From an uncultured Blautia sp. (GTDB taxonomy: Bacteria; Bacillota; Clostridia; Lachnospirales; Lachnospiraceae), in assembly GCA_934378195.1 (NCBI GenBank), contig CAKRPO010000014.1, positions 1 through 44,791 of the forward strand: 44,791 nt of DNA. Reading direction: 5' to 3'. Shown piece by piece: positions 25,123 through 33,698 of this stretch. A model generated the notes under the pieces. It worked only from the letters and a program-made list of their open reading frames with translations. It searched no databases and was not told the origin of the DNA. Positions within the stretch are counted from its first letter, which is position 1. Every line of letters starts with the position of its first letter. The position numbers were made by a program, and so were the translations under genes.

Positions 25123-25673
25123 GAGTTATAGCAGGAAAAGCCAGACGTCTGGCTCTTAAGACCGTACCTGGCATGGAGACACGTCCAACTACGGATCGTA
25201 TAAAAGAAACACTTTTTAATATTCTGCAGCCAGAAATACCCGATTGCCGTTTTCTGGATCTTTTCAGCGGCAGTGGCGGTATCGGCATTGAAGCATTGAG
25301 CCGTGGTGCAGAATCTGCTGTCTTTGTAGAAAAGAATCCTAAGGCCTGTGCCTGCATTCGGGAGAATCTTTCATTTACAAAGCTTGCCGAACATGGTAAA
25401 CTGCTGAACATGGATGTTTTACAGGCTCTTCGTTCTCTTGAAGGCGAAGATGCTTTTGACTGTATTTTTATGGATCCTCCATATAACAAAGATTTGGAAC
25501 GTCAGGTCCTTGAATACCTGAAAGACAGCTCTCTTGCCGACAGTCATACACTGATCGTTACAGAGGCTGATCTTCATACAGATTTTTCTTATGTAGAAGA
25601 CTTAGGATATGAATTGGCACGATCCAAAGAATACAAGACAAACAAACATATATTTTTGTATAAAAGAAAGTGA
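25119..25673 (+). CDS. rsmD: 16S rRNA (guanine966-N2)-methyltransferase RsmD
   Basis: A 184-residue SAM-dependent methyltransferase. It opens with the typical [15 protein letters not shown]; motif I is [14 protein letters not shown] at 47-60, and the catalytic DPPY motif is DPPYN at 119-123. It methylates G966 of 16S rRNA on the assembled small subunit. ATG 25119 overlaps the upstream stop by four bases; an in-frame TTG at 25101 would add six residues not found in the family. The order rsmD-coaD is conserved through Firmicutes. Confidence 0.95.
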   Translation: MRVIAGKARRLALKTVPGMETRPTTDRIKETLFNILQPEIPDCRFLDLFSGSGGIGIEALSRGAESAVFVEKNPKACACIRENLSFTKLAEHGKLLNMDVLQALRSLEGEDAFDCIFMDPPYNKDLERQVLEYLKDSSLADSHTLIVTEADLHTDFSYVEDLGYELARSKEYKTNKHIFLYKRK

Positions 25674-25681
25674 GAACGCAC

Positions 25682-26170
25682 ATGGTAACAGCAGTATATC
25701 CGGGAAGTTTTGATCCGGCAACCTATGGTCATCTGGATGTCATCCGACGTGCCAGCGTTTCTTTTGACAGAGTTGTAGTCGGGGTTTTGCAGAATTCTGC
25801 AAAAAGTCCGTTGTTTTCTGTGGAAGAACGTGTTAATATATTGAAAAAGGCAACAAAGGATATCCCCAATGTGGTGATCAAACCATTTGACGGACTTTCT
25901 GTAAATTTCGCCAGGGAGAATCATGCGCAGGTAATCGTACGTGGTTTGCGTGCTGTTACAGATTTTGAGTATGAGCTTCAGATGGCACAGACCAACCGTG
26001 TCCTGGCTCCGGATGTTGATACTGTATTCCTTACGACTACGTTGGAGTACGCTTATGTCAGCTCCACCATTATGAAAGAAGTTGCCCGTTTCGGAGGCGA
26101 TCTATCCAGTTTTGCACCACCGGAAATCATACAGGCATTATGTGACAAAATGCATGAAGAAAAAGAATAA
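25682..26170 (+). CDS. coaD: Phosphopantetheine adenylyltransferase CoaD
   Basis: A 162-residue nucleotidyltransferase making dephospho-CoA from phosphopantetheine and ATP, the fourth step of CoA synthesis. [12 protein letters not shown] contains the T14-Y-G16-H17 version of the (H/T)xGH motif; [19 protein letters not shown] and the YVSST signature follow. The start is ATG 25682, because the family begins just before the VYPGSFDP sequence; the GTG at 25670 would overlap rsmD and add four residues. Length is typical. Confidence 0.97.
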   Translation: MVTAVYPGSFDPATYGHLDVIRRASVSFDRVVVGVLQNSAKSPLFSVEERVNILKKATKDIPNVVIKPFDGLSVNFARENHAQVIVRGLRAVTDFEYELQMAQTNRVLAPDVDTVFLTTTLEYAYVSSTIMKEVARFGGDLSSFAPPEIIQALCDKMHEEKE

Positions 26171-26187
26171 CACAAGGAGAATATACT

Positions 26188-26820
26188 ATGAGCAGCAGAA
26201 TCGAACAGATTATTGATGAAATTGATGAATTTATAGAAAGTTGTAAATTTCAGCCATTATCCGCAACAAAGATTATTGTAAACAAAGAAGAGATCGAGGA
26301 ACTTTTAAGAGAACTTCGTCTCAAAACACCAGACGAGATCAAGCGTTATCAGAAGATCATCAGCAATAAGGATGCGATTCTTGAAGATGCGCAGTCCAAA
26401 GCAGATGCAATCATCGCTGATGCACAGACCAAAGCTCAGGAGCTTGTAACACAGCATGAAATTATGCAGAAAGCATATGCTCAGGCTAACGATACCATTA
26501 ATGCAGCCAACAAACAGGCTCAGGAAATCCTTGATTCTGCCACACAGGACGCCAACAGCATTCGTCTGAGCGCTATCACCTACACAGATGACATGATGGC
26601 TAACATCGGTTCCGTTCTGAATCAGACTCTGGAAGATGCAGGCGGCAAATACAAAGGATTTATTGATTCTCTTCAGAGTTGTCTTGATGTTGTTAACCAC
26701 AATCGTCAGGAACTTGCTCCTCAGACAGCACAGGCAGCTGCCATGACTGGTTCTTATCATGAAGACGAGGCTGAATCACCGGAAGAAGACAACCTGTTAG
26801 ACGATCTGGGCGAAGAATAA
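26188..26820 (+). CDS. Coiled-coil protein, unknown function
   Basis: A 210-residue soluble, mostly helical protein. Residues 50-130 are an alanine/glutamine-rich heptad region (DAQSKADAIIADAQTKAQEL and so on) like the stalk subunits of rotary ATPases or DivIVA-type scaffolds, which explains why relatives are often labelled ATPase; no nucleotide-binding motif is present. The C-terminus is acidic (SPEEDNLLDDLGEE). ACAAGGAG lies about 9 bases before ATG. It ends the mgsA-rsmD-coaD run and overlaps the convergent ylbJ gene by 24 bases. Position next to coaD and ylbJ is conserved in clostridia as I recall it. Confidence 0.75.
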   Translation: MSSRIEQIIDEIDEFIESCKFQPLSATKIIVNKEEIEELLRELRLKTPDEIKRYQKIISNKDAILEDAQSKADAIIADAQTKAQELVTQHEIMQKAYAQANDTINAANKQAQEILDSATQDANSIRLSAITYTDDMMANIGSVLNQTLEDAGGKYKGFIDSLQSCLDVVNHNRQELAPQTAQAAAMTGSYHEDEAESPEEDNLLDDLGEE

Positions 26821-27741
26821 AGCAATCAAAGCTGCCACAGCTCCATTCAAAAGTTTGGCTGCTATATAGGGAAGGAGAGACAATTCCCGCACAACCAGAC
26901 TTCTTGTCTGGAATGTAATGCAGAGTCCGCCAAAAGCCGTCATAAAAAGTGTCAATACGTATTTCCATATAAAAGTAACTCTGGCATTTTGCAGACGGCA
27001 AAGGCCTGTTGTCAGCTCAAGCATTCCGGATACTATATATCCGATTATATTTTCCATATTCCAGAAATGGCTGATACAGGCTGACAGAATGGAAAACATA
27101 AGAATATACCCGCCAAGTCGGGTAATTGTTTCAAACCCATTCATAATGGAGGCATCCAGAAAAGCTCCTGATGAGCTTGTGACGGGTGTCTTTTTTTTCT
27201 CGTTGATATTTAGCAGCTTAACATTGTTTCTGTAAACCACAAAGCGAAAGAATAACAGAATTGCCAGATCTGACAGAAACAATATTCCAAAAATATGATA
27301 AGTTGATATCTGATCTTTGAGACATATATGACATAGATATGTACGTACAAATACCGGACTGGCATGATTGGTAAATGTAAGAAGATATTGTGCCTCTGAC
27401 CTGCTGATCTGCTGATTTTCATAAAGATCAGAAGTTATCTTTGCACCAATCGGGTAGCCGCAGAGTGCTCCGATCAAAACCGCATAGGCACCTGCTGTGG
27501 AAACACCCAGCAAACGGTTCCATATCTTTTCTGTTGGTTTCAGCACTCGTCCAGCCATCTCTGTGCGAATCAGAATTCCTGTCAGAATCAGAAAAGGAAG
27601 CAACGTCGGCAAAAGGATATTCAACCACAGGCTCAATCCTTCTCTTGCAGCTGTCAACGCCTCCTGTGGGTACGTCAGCAGGAAACAAATCTGCGAGATA
27701 CTGAAGATTGTATAAAAAATTTTTTTATAATACGTTTTCAT
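26797..27741 (-). CDS. ylbJ: Sporulation integral membrane protein YlbJ
   Basis: A 314-residue polytopic protein, about eight helices, with paired repeat-like halves typical of the YlbJ/nucleoside-recognition family. Recognisable parts are the LLPTLLPFLILTGIL segment, the GALCGYPIGAKI block, and TRLGGYILMFSILSA in the second half. YlbJ is needed for sporulation in Bacillus. The start ATG 27741 is preferred; a TTG three codons upstream (27750) is possible, and neither has a clear ribosome site. Its last 24 bases overlap the convergent coiled-coil gene. Its neighbours rsmD and coaD match the Bacillus ylbHIJ order, but the strand is inverted. Confidence 0.88.
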   Translation of the reverse strand: MKTYYKKIFYTIFSISQICFLLTYPQEALTAAREGLSLWLNILLPTLLPFLILTGILIRTEMAGRVLKPTEKIWNRLLGVSTAGAYAVLIGALCGYPIGAKITSDLYENQQISRSEAQYLLTFTNHASPVFVRTYLCHICLKDQISTYHIFGILFLSDLAILLFFRFVVYRNNVKLLNINEKKKTPVTSSSGAFLDASIMNGFETITRLGGYILMFSILSACISHFWNMENIIGYIVSGMLELTTGLCRLQNARVTFIWKYVLTLFMTAFGGLCITFQTRSLVVRELSLLPYIAAKLLNGAVAALIALFFAQIV

Positions 27742-27848
27742 CACACACAACTTTGAATTTCATATTTCTTTATTTTATGCCACATATCAGACTGATATGT
27801 CGATACATACAGTATTTTAACAAGAATTTATTAATGGAGGAAATCAAT

Positions 27849-29300
27849 ATGAGAGTATTAGAAAACTGCGAACCAAAGCGGGTATTTTATTACTTTGAAG
27901 AAATCTGCAAAATCCCTCATGGTTCAAGAAACACCAAACAGATCAGTGACTATCTGGTAAATTTCGCTAAAGAACATGGATTTGACTATGTACAGGACGA
28001 AATGAACAATGTTGTCATCTACAAACCTGCAACACCTGGTTATGAAAATGCTCCAACAGTTATTCTGCAGGGGCATATGGATATGGTCTGCGAAAAAAGG
28101 CCAGATGTAGAACATGACTTTGAAAAAGACGGTCTCAACATTTCTGTCAAGGATGGCTGTGTCACGGCTAACGGAACGACCCTTGGCGGTGATGACGGTA
28201 TTGCTGTAGCTTACGCTCTGGCTCTTCTTGACAGCACAGATCTGCCACATCCGGCTCTGGAAGTTCTGATCACAGTCGATGAAGAAATCGGTCTCCTTGG
28301 TGCAGTTGGCTTTGACTGCAGTGTACTCAAAGGCAAACGTATGATCAACATGGATTCCGAAGCAGAGGGAAGTCTCTGGATCAGCTGTGCCGGTGGACTT
28401 TCTGCTGTCAGCCATATTCCAGTAGCACGAATAGACGCTGAAGGTGAAATGCTTCAGGTAAAAATCTGTGGTCTGATGGGCGGTCATTCCGGTGCTGAGA
28501 TTGACAAAAAACGTGCAAATGCAAACGTACTGATGGGACGTTTCCTGTATGGCCTTAAAAGAGAGACTGATTACGAGATCATCTCTATGACTGGCGGTCA
28601 GAAAGACAATGCTATTACACGAGAAGCTGTTTGTGATATCCTTGTATCCAAGGAAGAAATTGAAACAGTAAAGTCATATGCCGTTCAAGTCGAAGAAGGG
28701 ATTCGCGAAGAATATGATGGAAGTGACAAGGGTATTTCTATCCAGATCACAGAACACGGTCATAAAACTGTTCAGGTGCTTCATCCGACAAGCCGTGAAA
28801 AAATTCTGTTCTATCTGATGGAAGTTCCATTTGGTATTCAAAAGATGAGTGCAAATATCGAGGGACTTGTAGAAACTTCTACTAACATTGGCATCGTAAA
28901 ACTTTCTGAAGATGAATTTTTCGCAAGTTCCGGTGTCAGAAGTTCTGTAGAAGCCGCACGTGATGCTCTGTCTGATAAAATTCAGTATCTGACAGAATTC
29001 CTTGGCGGGGAATATGAGATTCAGGGTGCTTATCCGGCATGGGAATACCGTAAAGAATCTCCACTGCGTGATAAGATGGTTGACGTATACGAAAAAATGT
29101 ACAGTCAGAAACCAGAAGTTGTAGCTATCCATGCAGGTCTTGAATGCGGTTTGTTCTACAAAAAGATTGATGGTCTTGACTGCGTATCTCTCGGACCGGA
29201 TATGAAAGATATCCATACTTCTGAAGAGACCCTGGATATCGCTTCCACAGAACGTGTATGGAAATATCTTGTCAAAGTTCTTGAAGAATTAAAAGACTGA
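27849..29300 (+). CDS. pepD: Aminoacyl-histidine dipeptidase PepD (M20C)
   Basis: A 483-residue cytosolic zinc dipeptidase. Metal ligands and catalytic residues appear as GHMDMV (H76, D78), GGDDGIAVAYAL (D115/D116) and DEEIGLLGA (E145/E146); HSGAEIDKKRANAN is the family block of the lid domain. The open frame extends 47 codons upstream, but GGAGGAAATC immediately before ATG 27849 and the family N-terminus (RVLENCEPKRVFYYFEEICKIPHGS) fix this start. Length matches the usual 480-490. It hydrolyses Xaa-His and other dipeptides. Transcribed alone, with a terminator after it. Confidence 0.95.
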   Translation: MRVLENCEPKRVFYYFEEICKIPHGSRNTKQISDYLVNFAKEHGFDYVQDEMNNVVIYKPATPGYENAPTVILQGHMDMVCEKRPDVEHDFEKDGLNISVKDGCVTANGTTLGGDDGIAVAYALALLDSTDLPHPALEVLITVDEEIGLLGAVGFDCSVLKGKRMINMDSEAEGSLWISCAGGLSAVSHIPVARIDAEGEMLQVKICGLMGGHSGAEIDKKRANANVLMGRFLYGLKRETDYEIISMTGGQKDNAITREAVCDILVSKEEIETVKSYAVQVEEGIREEYDGSDKGISIQITEHGHKTVQVLHPTSREKILFYLMEVPFGIQKMSANIEGLVETSTNIGIVKLSEDEFFASSGVRSSVEAARDALSDKIQYLTEFLGGEYEIQGAYPAWEYRKESPLRDKMVDVYEKMYSQKPEVVAIHAGLECGLFYKKIDGLDCVSLGPDMKDIHTSEETLDIASTERVWKYLVKVLEELKD

Positions 29301-29351
29301 TTAAAAGCTTGAAACACTCCGGGTTTTTATCTCAAATTTTTCAAGAATACC

Positions 29352-29383
29352 AAAAGACTTCGCAGATGAGCGGAGTCTTTTTT
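29352..29383 (+). terminator. Terminator after pepD
   Basis: AAAAGACTTCGC (29352-29363) pairs with GCGGAGTCTTTT around a 6-base loop (one T-G pair), then T. Confidence 0.9.
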
Positions 29384-29395
29384 GCATATAATAAT
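29379..29395 (+). promoter_or_regulatory. Repeated 17-base element with sporulation-type -10 (copy 2)
   Basis: TTTTTGCATATAATAAT, identical to 17205-17221, again beginning in a terminator T run and again followed by a near-match ending in ACTTC. It lies 31 bases ahead of the M23 peptidase gene. CATATAATA (29385-29393) resembles mother-cell sigma -10 boxes. Confidence 0.4.
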
Positions 29396-29425
29396 CTGAC
29401 TTCTCAATTTGAAAGCTGAGCATTT

Positions 29426-30238
29426 ATGTCACATTTTTCCTTATCTGCTTTTATCTTTTCCTTACTACTGCTGCTCAACAGTACCCTGACTCACATTACT
29501 CTGGAAAGGAGCAGCGTTTCCCTTTTAAAAAATGACTGCGTCACATCTGAAAATTTTCGCCAGCAGGATCTTTCCCCAAAGCTCTATCAACAACTGACTT
29601 CTTCTGAAATTTATGATTCAGACTGGTGTGAAATACTCACCACCACCATGTTAAAAAGTCATTTTCATCCCCAGACACTTTTTCTCGACAACACTGCATT
29701 TCTCCGATACAAAAAGAACGACTACTATCAACTAAAAAAACACTATGAAGCAATCTGGAAAGACCTGCAGTATTTTCCTGTTGCCTCTAATGATATCAGC
29801 TTTGAAAACAGCTGGCAGGATATACGTATCTACGGCGGCAAACGACCTCATGAAGGAACAGACCTCTTTGGCCCGGTCACCATATCCGGCTATTATCCCA
29901 TTATCAGTATCACAAATGGTACCATAGAACAGAAAGGCTGGCTGCCACTTGGTGGATACCGTATTGGGATACGCTCTGACTCCGGCGGCTATTTTTACTA
30001 TGCGCATCTTTCTTCATATGAAGAAGAGTGGTCTCCGGGAGACACGATACATGCCGGAGATATCCTTGGATTTATGGGAAACACCGGTTACGGGGTGGAA
30101 GGAACTTCCGGAATGTTTCCGGTTCATCTCCATCTTGGAATCTATATCAATACACCGGACGGGCAGGAGATCAGTGTAAATCCCTATCAGATTTTACAAT
30201 GTCTCAGAAAAAAAATCAGAAAGTGTTCATATTACTAA
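29426..30238 (+). CDS. M23 family metallopeptidase (LytM domain), membrane-anchored or secreted
   Basis: A 270-residue protein with an N-terminal hydrophobic segment (about 7-24) that can act as signal or anchor. The LytM domain covers about 130-250 and keeps the zinc site: H142-x3-D146 (RPHEGTD), H194 in YYAHLS and H234-x-H236 (VHLHLG), so it should be an active endopeptidase cutting peptidoglycan cross-bridges. The region 30-130 is family-specific. No ribosome site is clear ahead of ATG 29426 (AAAGCTGAG is the nearest). The gene follows a possible sporulation promoter; a role in spore or mother-cell wall remodelling is inference. Confidence 0.85.
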   Translation: MSHFSLSAFIFSLLLLLNSTLTHITLERSSVSLLKNDCVTSENFRQQDLSPKLYQQLTSSEIYDSDWCEILTTTMLKSHFHPQTLFLDNTAFLRYKKNDYYQLKKHYEAIWKDLQYFPVASNDISFENSWQDIRIYGGKRPHEGTDLFGPVTISGYYPIISITNGTIEQKGWLPLGGYRIGIRSDSGGYFYYAHLSSYEEEWSPGDTIHAGDILGFMGNTGYGVEGTSGMFPVHLHLGIYINTPDGQEISVNPYQILQCLRKKIRKCSYY

Positions 30239-30241
30239 CAA

Positions 30242-30265
30242 AAATTGTACAATTTGTGTTATACT
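30242..30265 (+). promoter_or_regulatory. Promoter of the alarmone synthetase operon with palindrome
   Basis: TGTTATACT (30257-30265) is an extended -10. AAATTGTACAATTT (30242-30255) is a perfect 14-base palindrome just upstream, placed like an operator. No good -35 is seen. Confidence 0.5.
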
Positions 30266-30337
30266 GTACGAGAAGTTTTGTCTTTTCGTATTTCAGGCCT
30301 TAACTTCAAAGCAACAATCCGGTAAGGAGCGATATTT

Positions 30338-31144
30338 ATGGAAATACAGTTATGGAGAAGTATTTTATGTCCATATGAACTTGCCGTCAAAGAACTGATG
30401 GTCAAGTTTGAACATATTATAGATGAACACAAACAAAATGACCTGTATTCCCCAATTGAACAGGTCAGTGGACGTGTCAAAAGTCTTCCAAGTATCCTGG
30501 AAAAAATGCAGCGCAAGCACATCCCAATGGAAAAAATGGAAGAAGAGATTGAAGATATTGCCGGCATCCGTATCATCTGTCAATTTGAGGAAGATATTGA
30601 TACAGTAGCCTCTATCATCCGAGGCCGAAGTGATATGACCATCAAAAGTGAAAAGAACTACCTGAAGCATATCAAGCAGAGCGGTTATCGCAGTTATCAT
30701 CTGATCATTTATTATACCGTAGACACGATCAATGGTCCCAAGCGTCTGCAGGCAGAGATTCAGATCCGTACCATGGCCATGAATTTCTGGGCTACCATCG
30801 AGCATTCACTACAGTACAAATATAAGGGCGAAATGCCATTACATGTAGCCGAACGTCTGAGCAATGCCGCTGATGCGATCATTGCCCTGGATCAGGAAAT
30901 GTCTTCTGTCCGTGATGAGATCATGGATGCACAGAATTCCTCTCAGACACAATCCAATCTGGTAAAAGACATTTTACTCAGTATTGAGAATCTGTACAAG
31001 ATTTCCAACAAACGAGAAGTTGAAAAGATTCAGGACGAATTTCTTCGCGTATTCCGAACGAAAGATCTACAGCAACTTGCCCGTTTTCATCGTCAGCTTG
31101 ACATTATTGCGGAGGGCTATCGTGCTCAGTCCGTTTCATTTTAG
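30338..31144 (+). CDS. relQ: Small alarmone synthetase, RelQ/YjbM type GTP pyrophosphokinase
   Basis: A 268-residue single-domain (p)ppGpp synthetase without HD hydrolase, TGS or ACT domains. Synthetase motifs are GRVKS (45-49), IEDIAGIRI (71-79), GYRSYH (116-121) and EIQIRTMAMNFWATIEH (140-156). It transfers pyrophosphate from ATP to GTP or GDP, and RelQ-type enzymes respond to cell-wall stress at transcription level. The C-terminal helical tail (about 210-268) is longer than in Bacillus RelQ. GTAAGGAG precedes ATG. It is the first of six closely spaced genes, with an extended -10 promoter and a palindrome upstream. Confidence 0.92.
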   Translation: MEIQLWRSILCPYELAVKELMVKFEHIIDEHKQNDLYSPIEQVSGRVKSLPSILEKMQRKHIPMEKMEEEIEDIAGIRIICQFEEDIDTVASIIRGRSDMTIKSEKNYLKHIKQSGYRSYHLIIYYTVDTINGPKRLQAEIQIRTMAMNFWATIEHSLQYKYKGEMPLHVAERLSNAADAIIALDQEMSSVRDEIMDAQNSSQTQSNLVKDILLSIENLYKISNKREVEKIQDEFLRVFRTKDLQQLARFHRQLDIIAEGYRAQSVSF

Positions 31145-31154
31145 GAGTATATAA

Positions 31155-33050
31155 ATGCTGAATTTTTTACCCGTAACAAAACAGGAGATGCAGCAGCGAG
31201 GCTGGGATCAGGTAGATTTTGTCTATGTGACAGGAGATGCCTATGTGGATCATCCTTCTTTTGGTTCTGCCATTATCAGCCGTCTCCTTGAAAGCCGCGG
31301 TTATCGTGTAGGAATCATCCCACAGCCCGACTGGCGACATAAAGAAAGTATTCAGATTTTTGGTGAACCACGCCTTGGTTTTCTTGTAACCGCCGGCAAT
31401 ATGGACTCCATGGTCAATCATTACACCGTATCCAGGAAGCATCGTCAGAAAGATTCGTATTCCCCGGGTGGTGAAATGGGGCTTCGCCCAGATATGCCTA
31501 CAGTCGTGTACAGCAATCTTATCCGCCAGACATATAAGCACACGCCAATCATTCTGGGTGGTATCGAAGCAAGCCTTCGTCGCCTGGCCCATTATGATTA
31601 CTGGGATAACCGAGTGAGGCGAAGTGTTCTTCTGGATTCCGGCGCCGATCTGATTTCTTATGGAATGGGAGAACATTCGATCATTCAGATTGCAGAGGCA
31701 CTGCAAAGTGGACTTCCAGCAGAAGAAATCACCTATATTCCCGGCACTGTATACAAATGCAAGGACCTGTCCCGAGCCTACGAACCGATCATACTTCCTT
31801 CCTATGAAGAAGTTTCATCAAATAAGCGTACTTACGCAGACAGTTTTGCTATCCAGTACCGCAATACAGATCCTTTTACAGCCCGACCGCTTGCTGAAAG
31901 CTATGGCACCAGAGGTTATATCATTCAGAATCCTCCTGCACAGCCATTAACGCAGCAGGAGATGGATGATGTCTACGATCTGCCATATGCAGATACCTGG
32001 CATCCTATGTATGATGCCAAAGGCGGTATTCCGGCTCTGGATGAGATTAAATTCAGTCTTACCAGTAATCGAGGCTGCTTTGGCGGCTGCAATTTCTGTG
32101 CCCTGACATTCCATCAGGGAAGGATTCTTCAGACACGAAGTCATGAATCTATTTTGAAGGAAGCTGTCAAAATGACAAAAGATCCAGACTTTAAAGGCTA
32201 TATTCACGATGTTGGTGGACCGACTGCAGATTTCCGACAACCATCCTGTCAGAAACAGCTAACTAAAGGTGTCTGCCAGAACCGTCAGTGTCTTTTCCCT
32301 AAACCATGCGGAAATCTTCAGGTAGATCACTCTGATTATATTTCTCTGCTTCGTAAACTCCGCAAGGTACCAGGTGTCAAGAAGGTCTTTGTCCGGTCCG
32401 GTGTACGTTTTGACTATGTAGTTGCAGACAAGAGTCCTGTATTTATGCAGGAGCTTGTCAAATACCATATCAGTGGCCAGCTTCGTGTTGCACCGGAGCA
32501 TGTTTCCGATCAGGTGCTTCATTATATGGGTAAACCATCCCATCAGGTATATCAGACATTTCTTCAAGAATATGACAAAGCCAATGAAGCGACCGGTAAG
32601 AAGCAGTATGCCGTTCCATACTTTATGTCATCTCACCCGGGATGCACGATCAAAGATGCGGTAAAACTCGCAGAATATGTCCGCGATCTCGGATTTACCC
32701 CGGAGCAGGTACAGGACTTTTATCCGACACCATCCACGCTTTCTACCTGTATGTATTATACAGGCATCAATCCACTGGACGGCAAACCAGTCTATATTCC
32801 AAGGGATCCACATGAGAAGGCAATCCAGCGTGCACTGATGCAGTACAAAAATCCTGCAAATCGTAAGCTGGTCCTGGAAGGTCTGCAACGCGCCGGCCGT
32901 ATGGATCTGGTAGGTTTCGGCCCCAAATGCCTGCTCCGTCCGGAACGTAAAGGTGGAAAGAGTCCTGAAAGCAAGAACACCGGTTCCTCTCACAAGCCAA
33001 ACCGCAGGAAAGCGATTCGCAACACCCATAAGAAAAAAGTTAAGAAATAA
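31155..33050 (+). CDS. YgiQ family radical SAM protein
   Basis: A 631-residue protein of the YgiQ (UPF0313) family. The N-terminal domain (about 1-290) begins LPVTKQEMQQRGWDQVDFVYVTGDAYVDHPSFG, the typical opening. The radical SAM cluster motif is C308-F-G-G-C312-N-F-C315. The C-terminal DUF3362-like region includes YPTPSTLSTCMYYTG and ends in a basic, disordered tail. It should cleave SAM through a 4Fe-4S cluster; the substrate is unknown. It lies 10 bases after relQ. Length is close to the family norm. Confidence 0.93.
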   Translation: MLNFLPVTKQEMQQRGWDQVDFVYVTGDAYVDHPSFGSAIISRLLESRGYRVGIIPQPDWRHKESIQIFGEPRLGFLVTAGNMDSMVNHYTVSRKHRQKDSYSPGGEMGLRPDMPTVVYSNLIRQTYKHTPIILGGIEASLRRLAHYDYWDNRVRRSVLLDSGADLISYGMGEHSIIQIAEALQSGLPAEEITYIPGTVYKCKDLSRAYEPIILPSYEEVSSNKRTYADSFAIQYRNTDPFTARPLAESYGTRGYIIQNPPAQPLTQQEMDDVYDLPYADTWHPMYDAKGGIPALDEIKFSLTSNRGCFGGCNFCALTFHQGRILQTRSHESILKEAVKMTKDPDFKGYIHDVGGPTADFRQPSCQKQLTKGVCQNRQCLFPKPCGNLQVDHSDYISLLRKLRKVPGVKKVFVRSGVRFDYVVADKSPVFMQELVKYHISGQLRVAPEHVSDQVLHYMGKPSHQVYQTFLQEYDKANEATGKKQYAVPYFMSSHPGCTIKDAVKLAEYVRDLGFTPEQVQDFYPTPSTLSTCMYYTGINPLDGKPVYIPRDPHEKAIQRALMQYKNPANRKLVLEGLQRAGRMDLVGFGPKCLLRPERKGGKSPESKNTGSSHKPNRRKAIRNTHKKKVKK

Positions 33051-33065
33051 CCAAAGGAGCGTTTT

Positions 33066-33689
33066 ATGAGCCAAACACCAAAACGTACATCCACCCGAAA
33101 GGGAGAATTTGGATATCTTGCCTCTGAAAAGAAGCGTCGCATTCTTATCACTGGAATTTTATTTGCAGTACCTCTGCTGATTTTTTTCTCAGCAATCTTA
33201 TACTTTCATACACGACTGACCGTCTGGACAGTAGTAGCTGTCGTTGGTTGTCTTCCCGCCTGTAAGTCTCTGGTCAGCCTGATCATGATCTTTCGTGCCA
33301 AGCCAGTGGACGCATCTCTGTATCGTAAAATTCATGCACATGCCGGGGAGCTTACCATGTCCTACGAAATGTACATGACCTTCTACGAAAAAAGTGCCAA
33401 TATTGACGCATTTGCTATTTGTGGAAATACCGTTGTCGGGTACAGCAGCGATCCAAAGATCGATGCTTCCTTCATGGAGCAGGAATGCCAGAAAATTCTC
33501 CGTGGTAATAGTTTTAAAGCAACTGTCAAGATTTTTACCCGCCTGGATCCTTTTCTCGAACGCCTGGATTCCATGAATGCACATAAAGAATCTCTGGAAG
33601 AAGGAATCAGATTCCGCCCGGATGAAAAGTATCCGGAACTTTCCAGAAACGAACTGATCAAACATACGATTCTTGCACTTTGCCTGTAA
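33066..33689 (+). CDS. Hypothetical membrane protein, 207 residues
   Basis: I do not recognise a named family. A basic cytoplasmic N-terminus (1-26) is followed by two adjacent helices (about 27-47 and 52-76) and a soluble C-terminal domain (about 80-207) that is mixed alpha/beta and contains NIDAFAICGNTVVGYSSD. The RBS AAAGGAG precedes ATG by about 7 bases. It sits 15 bases after the radical SAM gene and 9 before rluA in the operon. No signal peptide cleavage is apparent. Confidence 0.75.
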   Translation: MSQTPKRTSTRKGEFGYLASEKKRRILITGILFAVPLLIFFSAILYFHTRLTVWTVVAVVGCLPACKSLVSLIMIFRAKPVDASLYRKIHAHAGELTMSYEMYMTFYEKSANIDAFAICGNTVVGYSSDPKIDASFMEQECQKILRGNSFKATVKIFTRLDPFLERLDSMNAHKESLEEGIRFRPDEKYPELSRNELIKHTILALCL

Positions 33690-33698
33690 AGGAGTTTT

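Noticed and set aside
27708..27848. N-terminal extension of PepD from an upstream ATG
   Set aside because: The extra 47 residues are not family-like and a good ribosome site precedes ATG 27849.
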